The position numbers and the translations under genes are program-made. Of a stretch of DNA of 64,000 bases, positions 11,975-23,249 are shown in pieces. Positions within the stretch are counted from its first letter, which is position 1; each line of letters opens with the position of its first letter. The notes beneath the pieces were generated by a model that had not been told where the DNA came from, did not search any database, and worked only from the letters and a program-made list of their open reading frames with translations. The DNA comes from Zygnema cylindricum (lineage: Eukaryota > Streptophyta > Zygnematophyceae > Zygnematales > Zygnemataceae). The DNA lies in the NCBI GenBank assembly GCA_037447655.1, contig JBBHKE010001469.1:282187-346186 (forward strand). The letters run 5' to 3'.

Positions 11975-12803
11975 CTCCCACTCGAGTTTGCGGTGATATC
12001 GGTTCGCATATATAATCGCTTTGAATTGTCGTCGGACCGATTCGAAGTCGCTCGTAATAAATGTCGCACTGATCAATCTCAGTCATACTTGCCGCGTTTC
12101 CGTTCAAATTGTGAACCTGTACGGCATAAATGTTGGAGGGTACGAAATTTCCTCCCCTTTTCGAATGTGAATGTACTTGGTCACAAGCAGTCATGATTTC
12201 CACGTTAACATTGGAATCCGATGTGATTTCCTTGTGATTAAACAAGTAGAGCTCGTCCACTTGATGTGTGTGCTCGGGAATCCCAAGTCCGTCGATCTTT
12301 GGATTCGTAAATCTCCAAGGCCGTGGATTCGATAGCTTCGATGTAGGTTTCAACGTCTCTTCAAGTGGGCCTCGTTCGACGCCAACTGGATGTTCCTAGA
12401 CCGTCGATAAGTTTGGATGGCCCTCGTCCGTTAAATATTCTCGATGTACCTGCGTGCAATTTCGATATACCTGCGTGAAATTTATTGGTGAAATTGAACG
12501 GCGCTCGTTGTTCCTTGATTTAGGTTCAATGGTGTGGATTACGATCGTGGATTTCAAGGTCGCGTGGTTTTCGCCAATCCTACGTTCCACGTATGACTCG
12601 TCGCTCACTATGCCGTCGCCCACGAATGAAAAACTTTGGTGTCGTGACGTCGTATGCGTTTCCGGCGGCGCATATGGCGAAGTCTCATTTGGGCGAGACT
12701 TTGTTGTACTTTGATGTACACTTAGATTTAGATCAAGAGTCATGAATGAGGGTTCGATTTTGATCGTGCGCCTTCGCCGCGATTTAGGAAAGGTACTTTC
12801 AAC
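11975..12803. other. GC-moderate region with overlapping ORFs, no recognised gene
   Basis: ORFs overlap on both strands (for example 11814-12353 minus and 12396-12743 minus) but I recognise no domain. The sequence is less repetitive than its surroundings and has repeated words built on GATTTCGATGT or CGTCGATC, so it could be a decayed protein-coding stretch. Confidence 0.3.
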
Positions 12804-15800
12804 TCATACAAAATCGTCCTTTGCGTTGGCGTAACATGTACTTATGCCAACTTTCCTAGGGTTTGAATAATTTTCCCAATTTTCCCTTTCTGTTGTCTGT
12901 TCGCCCCTCTCCTCCTCTCTAAGTTCGACTTCTCTCCTTAGCACTTTCCTTAGTGCTCTCCTTCCTTCCTTAAGCTTCCTTGCTGAAGCTATCCCCCCTC
13001 CTTTTCTTCCTCTGCTTCCTTTTGGAGTAGCCGCTTGTTCTCCAGTCTGTATTCTGTCAGCTTGCAGGCTGCCAATAGACATTGAGGTAGGGTTAGGGAT
13101 TAGGGTTAGGGTTTCTGTCTTTGGCTCTTCCATGCGTTCCGCTGTGCTCTTTATGGCTGGATGCTCCGTTTGCACATGCTTGGTGCTTGAACTTGGATAA
13201 GGGTGAATTTGAGCTTCCGGATTTTCTTCCTCCTCAAGGTGAGTGTAACTTACTCCATCCTTGGCTGCTTGCTTGATTAATTCTGTTTCCATAGAATTTC
13301 CCATCAATGCATCTCTGAATGACCTATATTTCAGTATTCCTCTATCCTCTTTCACCTCCTCTAACATCTGGGTTTCCTTGCTCGCAGATTTGGTGGTGAA
13401 CTCGATGGATTTCTCTGAGGTGTATAGTGGAGCTGATCTGGAATCTCCCACTATCTCTAATCTGTGAGGTAACTTCTTAGCCGATTCTGTCCTTTGGTTT
13501 CTTACACTCTTTTGTTCCTTTGCATTTAGCAAATCTATGTTAGGAGCTGTCTTGACTTTTACCTTTTGATCTCCAATTTTCTCCAACTGAATGAATTGTG
13601 GCAAATTTTTGGATTTCATGTTTTTGACATTTGATGTCGCTTGTGGACCTCTGTGTGCAGGTCCGCTTCCTTCATCTCCAAGGGATGAGGCATTAGGAGA
13701 GCCAACTGGTTTCTTCCCGCTCTCCATCTCATTCGACCATGTCCTCCATGCTTGAGGTAGGACACAAATTGCCGCTTTTGGGTCATTCGCCTTGCTGCTT
13801 GACCTGAGTGCTCCAAGATTTCCAAAACTGTTATTTTTTTCTTTGATCCTCTGATCAAACTCGTGCTTGAGTCCTGGTGGATCTTCCTTGTTTTCTCTTG
13901 GCGTTTGTGTCAAAGTGGACATCTATTTCACCGACTCACATACTTTTCTTGCTTTCTCCTGTGGCATTTTTAACATATTTTTCTGAATTTCGGATGCCGA
14001 AGCAGTCTTCCTCCCATCGATGGAGGTGGGGATTGGAGAGTGATGGTAGTGACTCCAGGTGACCCTGTCACCTGTACTTCTGATCCTGTACCTGCAGGTT
14101 TGTAAGTTCACGCCCTTGTCTTTTGATTCTCTCTCCTTTCTCCCATTGTTTTTCATCTCTTTTTCTTCCTTTTCTATATAATGTTTTTCTTTTTCTTTCC
14201 GTCGTCTCTCTACGCCTTGCTCACCGATGCTTTTGCTGTCAAAGTACCCTAGACTCTTGGTTTCTGTGAGATTTCGAGCATGTGGTTTGCTACTTCCAGG
14301 TTCTTCTGCCACTCTTCCACTTTTTACATTAGTTTTACTATCACAAAACTGACTATCAAAAGACTGATTTCTGATATCTCTCTCTCTATGCAGGTCTTGG
14401 ACTATCTTGTCATATGAGCTAGTTTCTAGGACTTTGTCCGTGCTACCTAGCCGGACTATAAATGAGAGGGTATTTCTGGTTATCTCTCTATCGCCGCCTT
14501 TGTCATCTCGCTTGGGATCGCCTTTCACCCTTTCAAGGTTCTTAAGGTAAGGTTTTGAATCACCTTCCCCTTTTTCCTCTTTCACATGCATTTGATTTCC
14601 TCCATTTGATGAGGTTATGTCTTGTACGCCTGCAATGACGATACTTTCTGGCATGTGACCCTTCGTGATGTTATGATCCTTTGTCACTTGTTTCCCTCTA
14701 TCAACATGCGTGATAAGTGTGCGATCTATCTCCTCTTGCTTTGCTTGACTGATGGCGTTCTCTGTGTTTACTTGTTGGACATAGATCTCGTCCTCCTTGC
14801 GGATTGTTGATGGATTGCTCATTTGTATGAAGCAATCTCAGTGACTTCTTCGCAGATTTACTCCTTTGTGGTCTCCAGCCTCTCCGAGGCGAAACTACTT
14901 GGTGTGGTGTCATTCGATGGCACCTGAAGCGTGGTGTCTCTCTGCATCGCCTGTTTCTCAACTCCTTTTTGGTAAGTTGTCCCGCTTACGTCATCTTTAG
15001 GTGAGGGACTCTCCTGATGAGATCTCTCGGTTCTTTCCTTTTGACTTGGAAGTTCTTCTATTTTGGAGTCTTTGTCTAAACAAATGCTGGAATTTGACCT
15101 GCGGGTGCTCGTCCTACATAAGCCTTGATTGGTCTCTGTTGTCGCTGTAACTCTCTTGAACCTAACCGTGTAGCACTCTTGATTGTTGCTTTGGTTATCT
15201 GTGTGAGGAATCTAAACTTCGTTGTCGTCTTTTTTGACCGCTTTTTTGTCCTTTCTAACTGCTTCCTTTGTTTTTAGCAGGATGGCGTCCCATCGCTTGG
15301 TGCTTCGAACTTCGAGGATCTGCAGATGTGTAGACGTTGCCTACGGCAGGGTGCCTTGGCGACTCCGCTTGGGTTTTCTGCAAAGAGGATATTGTGTTAG
15401 TCTGTCTTTGCCGATTCTCTCGGGGAATCTCCTCGGATGGCTCCCCAAACTTGATAAGTTCCTATTCTCCTCCTTTTTGCCATCGTGGCAGACTTTCTCC
15501 TTTTGTGGCATCTGCTGTCTGAAAGAGGCTTGCGTTTAGGCTCATGGTGCAGTCTGGAGTGTGGTATGTGATGAGGTCATGAGAGGTCTTTCTTTCGTGG
15601 TTATCCTCTCTTTTGCCGTCATCTGATCTACTTGTCCCCTCTCTGCTTTGATCGCCTCCGCTTGTGATCTGGATGCTTGCTTTGCATGCAGAATCTTTGT
15701 GATTTGGGTTTTGACTTGTTTGCTTAGTCTCTACCCTATCACCTAGTTGATCAAACTTTTGACCACTCTTCTCCTTGATGCCATGCTCCTTCTCGGAGGC

Positions 15801-16080
15801 CTTTTTGGGCATCACCACCTTGGTGGAGCCTGCTGCATCGATCAGCATCTTAACCACGTCCTCCCACTTCAACTCCTCCCATCTAAGGCTCTCTAATGAG
15901 GTGAGAACCGGTTTGAATCTATGGGGAAGTGACATGAGAAATATTGAGATTTTCGTTTGTGTAGGAAGGTTAATTTCTGTTGATTCTACCATGGCTAGGT
16001 TTTCGAGTAGCGGGAAATATTTTTTGACATTCACATTGTTTCGTCGTATGGTGTTTGTGAGAGTCTGCGTTGCAGTCTAG
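12804..16080 (-). pseudogene. Gag-like long ORF with in-frame stops
   Basis: Three open segments on the minus strand lie in one frame: 15462-16034, 13923-14822 and 12804-13922. The first resembles the central Gag segment of Copia-type elements: hydrophobic-basic helices with TKISIFLMSLPHRFKPVL, then LKWEDVVKMLIDAA. The rest is a long charged, low-complexity, Lys/Glu/Ser-rich protein with no domain I recognise. Stops read in frame are UAG at 15462-15464, UAG at 15255-15257, UAA at 15195-15197 and UAG at 13923-13925, the last directly followed by ATG. No RT or integrase is visible nearby. The likeliest reading is a decayed non-autonomous retroelement or a retroelement-derived gene. A host gene with introns is the alternative. 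Confidence 0.45.
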
Positions 16081-16802
16081 TTCTTTCTGCCATGGTTGGA
16101 TTCACAGTCCAGCTTTTCCCTTAGCCCTTGGAGGTCGTTCTCCAAGTCTCGGCCTTCACTCGCATCCAATGTATAGGTCTGACCTGATGCACCTTCTCTC
16201 GGTGTTTTTGTTGTAGATCTACCCTGTTCTCCTCCTCTACTCACAGCCGTTTCGGGATGACCACTGCTCTCTTGTTCCAGAAATCCGAATTCTTTTGGGC
16301 CCCATAGCGGTGGGCCTATAACCTATCGCTCTAGGTCGGTCATCCGAGCAAACGGGAAGGGATTCCTGTCGCCACAGATGGCTTAGACCGGCCACAGGTC
16401 AATACACACGGAGGGGCTTAGGGAGTCACATAATATTTAGACAGGAGAGATAGGTAAGATTAGGGAGGGATATAATTAGCAAACAGATGAAGTAGACAAA
16501 TAGACAAAATAGAAGTACACGAAAGCCGTAGCTTTAATAAGTGGTCCACTTAGGACAAAAGCGTTACAAGAGACTTTCTCTAATAAAGCCAAATTGTATT
16601 CTTGTCTTACTTGACTATGTCTGCAATGCTTGTTCTGACATTAATATATGAAGGGTTGTTTCTTGTCTCTTCCGAGTGCCTATTTGTATTCTAATGCTGT
16701 CTGTATGAATAATGCACTCTCTAATGTGGTCCAATGAAATAATGCCTACACATGCTTGTTCACTTGGATCTGACTATGTACAACTGCATGATTGTAATAA
16801 TT
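16081..16802. other. Non-coding stretch, possible LTR/UTR of the Gag-like element
   Basis: No supported ORF. It contains GGTGGGCCTATAACCTATCG and later AT-rich sequence ending at the right ~152-bp repeat. It could be the 5' untranslated region or terminal repeat of the minus-strand Gag-like element. I found no clear tRNA-type PBS in it. Confidence 0.3.
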
Positions 16803-16955
16803 GTATGACTCCATGTCGTCCAAATCCTGACATCCGTCCTTACAAATGGTACTGTTCCACGATGTGAGGTCGGTCACACAAAATCGGCGATGTGACAATT
16901 GTCACATATAATCGGCGATACGCGATATTGCCCAAAATCGCCAATAAAATCAACA
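16803..16955. repeat. ~152-bp direct repeat, right copy
   Basis: Partner of 11823-11974, with about 10 differences by eye. It is followed by a short GC-richer stretch and then the segmental duplication beginning near 17100. Confidence 0.7.
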
Positions 16956-17099
16956 ATAGGAGGGTTGAAGAGGACGGGAAAACGGTCGGGAGGGGAGGTG
17001 AGGTTAGGGAAGAGGATTTTAGGAGACGATAAGGCCGGTATGGAAAGGTTATGAAGAGGGAGGGGGTTCACCTTTAACTGTTTCTCTCTCATTTCCAAC

Positions 17100-18267
17100 G
17101 TCATTACCTGTTTTATTGCCCTTGTTTATCTTGTTTTGAAAAGCAAATATGAAATTGTTTTCTATATATGTTTCTTTTATATTGATTGATTTCTCATTTA
17201 TATTTAAACATTATTGTTCTTTCTTAGGGTCTTCTAAAATTTTATTCTTTCCAATTATATTGTAGCGGCCAAAGAACAAAATATTAAATTTATAGCCAAT
17301 TTATATATTAAGAGCCAAAGAAAAAATAAACTTTCTACAAGCCTTCATTTACTAAGAGTTTGTAATTTCTTTTGTTATTGTTAGGAAAAACAAGTTAAAA
17401 CCATAAAGGTCCCTTAGTTTCCCTCCCTTTCCCTTTCCCTCCTTTTCTCTCCCTTTCCCTCCTTTTCCCTTCCTTTCCCTCCCTTTCCCTCCCTTTCCTT
17501 TCCTTTCCCTCCCTTTGCCTCCCTTTCCTTCCCTTTCCCTCTTTTCCTTTCCCTCCTTTTCCCTCCCTTACTTTTAAAAATATCATTTTTATAAACTTCA
17601 ATGAACAGTTAATGGATTAAATTAACAATTTCAAAGGAAAGAAAAGAGAAAAAAACAATACGATCATAAAAATGTAGCTTTCAAACTTTTTTAACCAAAT
17701 GAGGTAATCGCAATTTTGAAAAGAAAAAAAATGAGAGAAAAAATGTGATTTCGTAAATGTGATCGTAGAAACATAACTTTTTTAGCAGTTAACCTAATGA
17801 AAAAAAGAACTACAATTATTTGTTTAAGTCAAAATTTCGAAAAGAAGAAAAACATAACTTTTTTAACAGTTGACCTAATGACAAAAATAACTACAATTAT
17901 GTGTTTAAGTCAAAATTTTAAAACAATATTCTTTCCAAATATATTATAGCGGCCAAAGAACAAAATATTATATTTATAGCCAATTTATATATTAAGAGCA
18001 AAAGAAAAAATAAACTTTCTACAAGACTTCATTTACTAACGGTTTGTAAATTCTTTTGTTATTGCTAGAAAAAACAAGTTAAAACCATAAAGGTCCCCAC
18101 CTCCTACCTCACTTTTGGCACCTACTTTTAAGTATAAAAAAGTAAACAATGAAACTATTTTTTTTTTGGTTTCACGTGCAACATCCAATTACAAGAGTTA
18201 GGTAGTCAACGCATAGTCAAAATTCATTGACTGTTTTTCTATTTCCATGGAGGGGTTTTGTGAACAG
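17100..18267. other. 5' flank of receptor-gene copy 1 (segmental duplication)
   Basis: Similar to 51418-51888, with shared phrases TGTTTTGAAAA.CAAATATGAA, TTCTTTCCAA.TATATT, CCATAAAGGTCCC or ATGTC, and CACGTGCAA.ATCCAATTA. An internal block, 17265-17400, is repeated at 17940-18095 (TAGCGGCCAAAGAACAAAATATTA..., TTTCTACAAG.CTTCATTTACTAA). A CCCTTTCCCTCC pyrimidine array lies at 17417-17575. No coding exon recognised here. Confidence 0.6.
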
Positions 18268-18553
18268 TTATATTACCAAGAACTATTTTACTGGGCCCAT
18301 TTTACAAGTCAACGGACACCCAGCATGTAGCGAGTTGGGTGGAAATTGCTTGTTTAACTCGAGCCTCCCATTTGGATACGGATCAAGTGCTCAATGTAGT
18401 AGAAGCGATTGTGAAGCGTTTTGCAATGCTACCCAGGCGGGAGAGCCTTGTGGGGGGAAAGGTATTAGCTCCAATTTCACAAATGAGTCGACACGTAAAT
18501 GCGCTAATATACGCAACTTATACGCAATGTCCGCTTTTACGGTCTTGTACCTC
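18268..18553 (+). CDS. Receptor-like copy 1: last LRR plus Cys-rich/EGF-like exon
   Basis: The exon opens after GTGAACAG (phase-2 acceptor) and reads NYFTGPILQVNGHPAC, the end of an LRR (N.FTG.). It then reads GNCLFNSS, DCEAFCNATQ and PCGGKGI, a Cys-patterned segment like an EGF-type module after an LRR array. The equivalent copy-2 exon is 51889-52171. Here the Cys expected after GI is Ser (GIS), and the second half of the EGF-like module is lost: the sequence jumps from ANIR to intron-like sequence matching the right flank of the Copia insertion in copy 2. Extracellular role inferred. Probably decayed. Confidence 0.6.
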
Positions 18554-18804
18554 TCATAAATTCACTTTTGTGATGATATAATTTCTGGATTTTGGAATAA
18601 TTTATTTTTTATTCTGCTCTTTTATTTAAGCATTCTCATTTCATTAGTTTTCTGATTTTTGGCAACCGATGCAAATTGTTTGAAATTCTCCTATAACTTA
18701 TTTGTTTTTCACAACAGTGCTAACCGGAAAAAAAAAGGGATTAAAGGATCTAATGCTTTGACTTGTATTGTTGTTCAAATGCTTCATTTTTATTTCTTTT
18801 TCAG
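18554..18804. other. Intron of receptor copy 1
   Basis: AT-rich, collinear with 59749-60040 of copy 2 (both contain GGCA.CCGATGCA and GATCTAATGCTTT). It ends in a pyrimidine tract and TTTTTCAG. Confidence 0.5.
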
Positions 18805-19135
18805 TTATGTACCCACAACCTCCACTAAGTTCACCACCCTTTCGATCACCTCCTCCATTGTTACCCACCCGCCCCGCTTAAATCACCTCTCCCTCGCCCT
18901 CCTCCCCCTCCCCTTCCCCGTCCCCCTCCCCGTCCCAGTCCCCGTCTCCCACCTCCTTCACCCCCTCCTTCACCACCACTTAGATCACGTTCCCTTCCCC
19001 CTCTCCCTCCACCTTCCCCTCGCCATCCCCCCCCTCTCCCTCTTCTCTTTCACCCCCTTCTCCACCACCCATTCGTTCATCTCCTCCGCCACTTGCATCC
19101 AACTGAATACCTCCAAGTCCTCCACATGCATCCAA
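18805..19135 (+). pseudogene. Receptor-like copy 1: Pro-rich hinge exon, truncated
   Basis: After TTTTTCAG the phase-1 frame reads MYPQPPLSSPPFRSPPPLL and hits TAA at 18879-18881. The same acceptor and frame in copy 2 give a much longer Pro/Ser/Arg hinge. Downstream sequence to about 19135 still encodes Pro-rich peptides in shifted frames, so copy 1 has lost its frame by small deletions. The hinge probably linked the LRR/EGF-like ectodomain to the LysM-like part. Confidence 0.55.
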
Positions 19136-19317
19136 AGGTGAAACTCAGACAAATTTTAGAGTTTGCAGACTCTAAATTCATTTAGAAAATATCCCTTGTT
19201 AACAATCTTACACTGTATTAGCATGTGTTTACCAAATGTGAAATGAAATGAAAAATACATTTTGTCCAAAATTATGTCATGAAAAGGACTAGGTACACCC
19301 GAATCATTTGTTTTCAG

Positions 19318-19388
19318 ATTGTTGCCTTCAAAGTTCATTTGGAGCTGATAGTTGTAAGAAATTCACGTCATTATCGAAATATTTTTGA
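19318..19388 (+). CDS. Receptor-like copy 1: possible first LysM-like exon
   Basis: Opens after TTTTCAG. The frame reads CCLQSSFGADSCKKFTSLSK followed by YF and TGA. The GADSC...L.K.F pattern resembles the first half of a LysM (GDSC..IA..F). Copy 2 has the related ADSCKKLTSFSKWF at 60745-60837. Short and uncertain. Confidence 0.35.
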
Positions 19389-20323
19389 GAATATTATTTA
19401 AAGACTTAAATTTGTTTATTTTTCTGCAGTATACTTTACCTTCTATAATGATCTGATGATATTATACACAACGGAAACTTAAAAGGAATTATTTTTTTAA
19501 CGCATCATAGATACACAATGTGCTATGATTTTATTCCAAAAAACTGAATACCCAGCACCATTAAACTTCGAATGTGTTATAATAATGTGACCCATCTTCC
19601 ACACGATGGAGAAATAATAGGGATTTTGTACAGTTTAATACGATACATTATGTGTTATGATTCTATTACACGTCGATGAATAACCATCAACTCAAAATTT
19701 GAAAACCTAGAAACCACTTTAACAATCAATAATGTTTTTATTACAACATAAATGTGATTTCCTTTGTCCACACATGAAACGTGAAATTTATTTCAAAAAG
19801 TGAAACAAGATTTCGTTTGCATCGTGTAACCCTATTTATTGATCATTGAAAAAAATAAGCGTGGATAAACATAAAATTTTATGTTGTCAAATCAAACACT
19901 ATGGCTATCAAATATTGAAAAAATTTACACTCTGAATCCTAGAGTTTACGTGCACAAGTATTGATCGATCTTTCAGTTACGTGCTGGGCTGGGCCACAGT
20001 GAAGAGGTATGAGAAATTATTTGAACATTCATGGAGAGTTTATTTCTTCGTATGAGAATAGGTGTAACGACTTGCAAGTCAGTATGTTTTGTGCAAATTG
20101 CTACGTCAATATTATATCATATCTTTGCTGGCTCCATGTTGTGGCTGTGTAAGTAAAAATAACAATAATCATTATAAAATGGAAAGCCAAAGAAAATGTA
20201 TAAATGAAAGAAATGCAACTAAACTCTTTGATTTTAATGCTGACTATATACCAAAGAAGAATGATACCTAATGCAAACATTGCTCAGACTTTTATGACAA
20301 TTTTTTGTCCATTTTCTCTACAG
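19389..20323. other. Intron region of receptor copy 1
   Basis: AT-rich and collinear with 60838-61796 of copy 2. A further exon may exist near 20080-20150 (after AAGTCAG, before GTGTAAGTA), reading around ILYHIFAGSMLW, with a copy-2 counterpart TLYLIFAGTMLW. I could not assign it to a domain. Confidence 0.4.
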
Positions 20324-20482
20324 ATATGTTTGGACACGGGAAGTCCAAGAAATAGTCAAGCTAATTGTCGTGGAAAATTGATTTCACTGAAAGTCTCGGA
20401 TTCTTGTTCAATATTTGCCAAATGGTTCAAATCGAACGATAATTTTAAAACATTAAATGGTTTTGCTTGTATAACAAGATAG
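20324..20482 (+). CDS. Receptor-like copy 1: LysM-like exon
   Basis: Opens after TTTTCTCTACAG. The frame reads ICLDTGS, then NCRGKLISLKVSDSCSIFAK, then WFKSNDNF, KTLNGFAC, ending TAG. This has the LysM layout: a V.. DSC turn, hydrophobic helix ending WF, then a second helix with LN and a closing Cys. LysM domains bind GlcNAc-containing glycans such as chitin or peptidoglycan fragments; a glycan-binding ectodomain role is inferred. Fully open here, unlike copy 2, which carries a one-base insertion after WFK. About 45 residues, the usual LysM size. Confidence 0.6.
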   Translation: MCLDTGSPRNSQANCRGKLISLKVSDSCSIFAKWFKSNDNFKTLNGFACITR

Positions 20483-20830
20483 TTAAAAACCATTCTAGGA
20501 AAATCTAAACCCACCATTTGCGTTTCAAAAAGCAAGTATTAAATGGAAGCAGCACCAAGAAACAATTATATTTTCTTTTCCTTTAGAAACTTGATGCCTG
20601 ATATTTTTTTTAGTTGCATATTTTTAAACTACGCAAAACGTTTTAATGGTGTCCTTCGACTCCATGTTTGCTCTTTTTGGAATTTGTGTTAAATTGTCTT
20701 ATTTGGACATATATCGTAGTGGGATATTGTGACTGATTGATTTTCATATTTCTCAAAAAACTGTTTGTTTCTTGTTTTTTTTTTGTTAATTTTGGTTGAT
20801 TTCTCAGGGAATCTATTTGTTTTTCTACAG

Positions 20831-21016
20831 CTGTTGATACTGGGTGTGATTGGAGGGTTTTTCTTACTGATTTATTTGCTTTTAATAAATAGTTTCATTC
20901 CATTAGGGATCAAGAATTGCGTTGAATTTAACAACAAAGCGATCATGTTCTTCAGTAGACAATTGTGTGAACCACTATTTTTTTATTTTTTCTTGTTGAC
21001 CACCACCATTGGTTAG
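20831..21016 (+). CDS. Receptor-like copy 1: transmembrane-segment exon
   Basis: Opens after GTTTTTCTACAG. The first residues, LLILGVIGGFFLLIYLLL, form a clear membrane helix, followed by a short polar tail; the frame ends at TAG 21014-21016. It follows the LysM-like exon on the same strand, so it could anchor the ectodomain. The copy-2 equivalent at 62386 is shortened. No kinase motifs (VAIK, HRD, DFG) are visible downstream, so this may be a receptor-like protein without kinase, or the kinase exons are lost. Confidence 0.5.
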   Translation: MLILGVIGGFFLLIYLLLINSFIPLGIKNCVEFNNKAIMFFSRQLCEPLFFYFFLLTTTIG

Positions 21017-21265
21017 TGTTTGAAAAACTATTTTTATTCTTGTCTTATCCATAGCATGACATTTCCTTTCAAAAGACAAATTTGTCTGGTTGATAATCTC
21101 CAAGCTGGTCCTGAATTCGGTGACTTTCTTTACACAGATTGGTGACATTACTTCAATAATAATATGTATTGCAATTTTTTTTCCCCATTCAAAAATATAA
21201 CGAGAAAACCTTGTTTATAATTTAACTTTTGATAGTTTTATTCCGTTAAAACGAGTGGACGTAAC

Positions 21266-21605
21266 ATATGCCAATGATCTAATGGTGGACTGAAATGTTC
21301 AACTAAAATACTTTTCGTTTATGGAATTTAGTTTATAGACAAGAGAAACATGGGTTCAACTAGTCTTTTTGTAATTAATATCTACCTGGTAATTACACCT
21401 CTAAATTATTTATAATGTTTCTTTGCTTAGAAGACCTATATAGAACTTGTTATTTTATATTCCTTGTTATTTTTCCGTCCAGACTAGCTATAGTATATAT
21501 ACAATTTTATGATTTTCTTCCTTGAAATTTAGCATGAGAGCCATAAAAATAAACATGTTTGTTGCAAAACAAAAGGAACTATTAGACAAAAAAGTGTAAG
21601 AAAAT
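21266..21605. repeat. 340-bp direct repeat, left copy
   Basis: Matches 22629-22968 at an offset of 1363 with few differences (start ATATGCCAATGATCTAATGG, end AGACAAAA...GTAAGAAAA). The single-copy counterpart in the other duplicated segment is about 62728-63043. Together they bracket the inserted ~1-kb repeat. Confidence 0.8.
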
Positions 21606-22628
21606 TCGCGCAGAAAGGTTGTGTACGGTACGTATGGTCGTCCGTTTTGTGTCTATATGAGAATTGGTTTGAAATCTTTGACAAATGGTCGGCGCGTCTA
21701 AGGCTCACCTCGAGAAAAACAAAGACCAGCGCGTGACCGTCACCGACTGTAGCTCCATTGCTATTTGATGCCAAACCAGCAAAATGTACGGAAAGTGTTG
21801 AACCGACATATGATGTACCACTAACATAATTCGCGCAGCTTCGGTCAGTACGGTACGGATGGTAAAGTATACACTAAATATTTGGCGTGTATGTAGGAAA
21901 TGGTTTTGAAAAGTTTGAGAAGTGGAAATGAGGAATAGATTCTTGCCGGCAATTTACGTTTGTACTTTGACTTTTATGCTATTGGTATATCATTTTTCGG
22001 TTTGCACATTTTCCGTACATTATGTTGGTTTGGCATTACATAACGATGGTGCGACAGTCGGTGACGGTCACGCGCTGGTCTTTGTTTTTCTCGAGATGAG
22101 CCTTAGACGCGCCGACCATTTGTACGAAAAGCGTTTACTCTTCGTACGGTATTCCATCGTTCCATCCCCGCTTGTTCCGTGTTTTGGCTTTTTAAGTTGA
22201 TTGTACACCATTTGTCCGTTTCTTCACCGTGTGCTGACGCTGACGTTCACGCGCTGGTCTTTGCTTTTGTCGAGATGAGCCTTAGACTCGCCGACCATTT
22301 GTACGGAATGGCTGGCAAATGTATTTTGCATTTTGACTCTTAACCTAATTGTACTACATTTGTCCGTTTCATTGCAGGATTCACACTATAAATGGATGAT
22401 GAATGAGATGAAGAAATGAATGTCCTTTTTTTTTGTTTGGACTTGAATCGCCCTTTACGTCATCTCACGTCAACAAAAACGTCGCGATGTGATTCATGTT
22501 GTCGTACTATTAGTCGCCGATGACTGAAATCCGTCCGTACTAAACCATCAGTAAGGGCGTGTCCCCATGTGTTCAAGTAAGGGTTTTTTTCCGTCGTTTA
22601 CACAGAAAATGGGACTCCTTACTTGAAA
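21606..22628. mobile_element. Dispersed ~1-kb repeat (R1) with long inverted arms
   Basis: Closely related to 31825-33010 and partly to 27440-27680. Inside, 21681-21798 and 22004-22125 are inverted arms (left GGTCGGCGCGTCTAAGGCTC, right the complement). A third, direct copy of one arm lies near 22232-22310. It is absent from the paralogous segment near 63 kb, so it is an insertion. No transposase seen; short ORFs are arm shadows. Likely a non-autonomous fold-back or MITE-like element. Confidence 0.6.
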
Positions 22629-22968
22629 ATATGCCAATGATCTAATGGTGGACTGAAATGTTCAACTAAAATACTTTTCGTTTATGGAATTTAGTTTATA
22701 GACAAGAGAAACATGGGTTCAACTAGTCTTTTTGTAGTTAATCTCTACCTGGTAATTACACCTCTAAACTATTTATAATGTTTCTTTGCTTAGAAGACCT
22801 ATATAGAACTTGTTATTTTATATTCCTTGTTAATTTTCCGTCCAGACTAGCAATAGTATGTATACAATTTTATGATTTTTTTCCTTGAAATTTAGCATGA
22901 GAGACATAAAAATAAACATGTTTGTTGCAAAACAAAAGGAACTATTAGACAAAAGGGAGTAAGAAAAA
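22629..22968. repeat. 340-bp direct repeat, right copy
   Basis: Second copy of 21266-21605. The sequence continuing beyond it (AAAAAGGAGAAAAAAATTGTAC) is the true continuation of the segmental duplication, matching 63541 onward. Confidence 0.8.
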
Positions 22969-23249
22969 AGGAGAAAAAAATTGTACATTTATATTTCGTA
23001 CGAAAAAACCCTCAAAAAGGCAACTAGCATAAGATAATTTTTTAATATAAATGGACAATATATTTTCGAGAAGTTCAGAAGTTGAAATAAGGTCGGGTTA
23101 TGAAAATAGATAAGGACAAAAAGAAAAAAAAATCCATTCAGCTTCAAAATATATTCAAACTAAGTTTGTCTTTTCGCTTTTCTATTTGTCTATTTCTAAT
23201 TGTCTTGACACGTATTGATTGGCGTATAGAGAGTTGAGCTTTAAAGGAC
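22969..23249. other. Intergenic/intron sequence, no gene seen
   Basis: AT-rich, collinear with 63546-63840 in the second segment (for example GTTGAAA.AAGGTCGGGTT and TCTAATTGTCTTGA). Confidence 0.5.

Noticed and set aside
13087-13113. TTAGGG-like interstitial telomere repeat
   Set aside because: Only about four imperfect units, inside the Gag-like ORF (reads as LTLIPNPT); too short to be a telomere relic.
12804-16034. Genome-wide UAG reassignment suggested by several in-frame UAGs
   Set aside because: A UAA also interrupts the frame, and Copia B ends its long ORF at UAG; simple decay explains it better.
11823-16955. Calling the two ~152-bp repeats LTRs of one element
   Set aside because: No TG/CA ends, PBS, polypurine tract or target duplication could be fixed; kept only as direct repeats.
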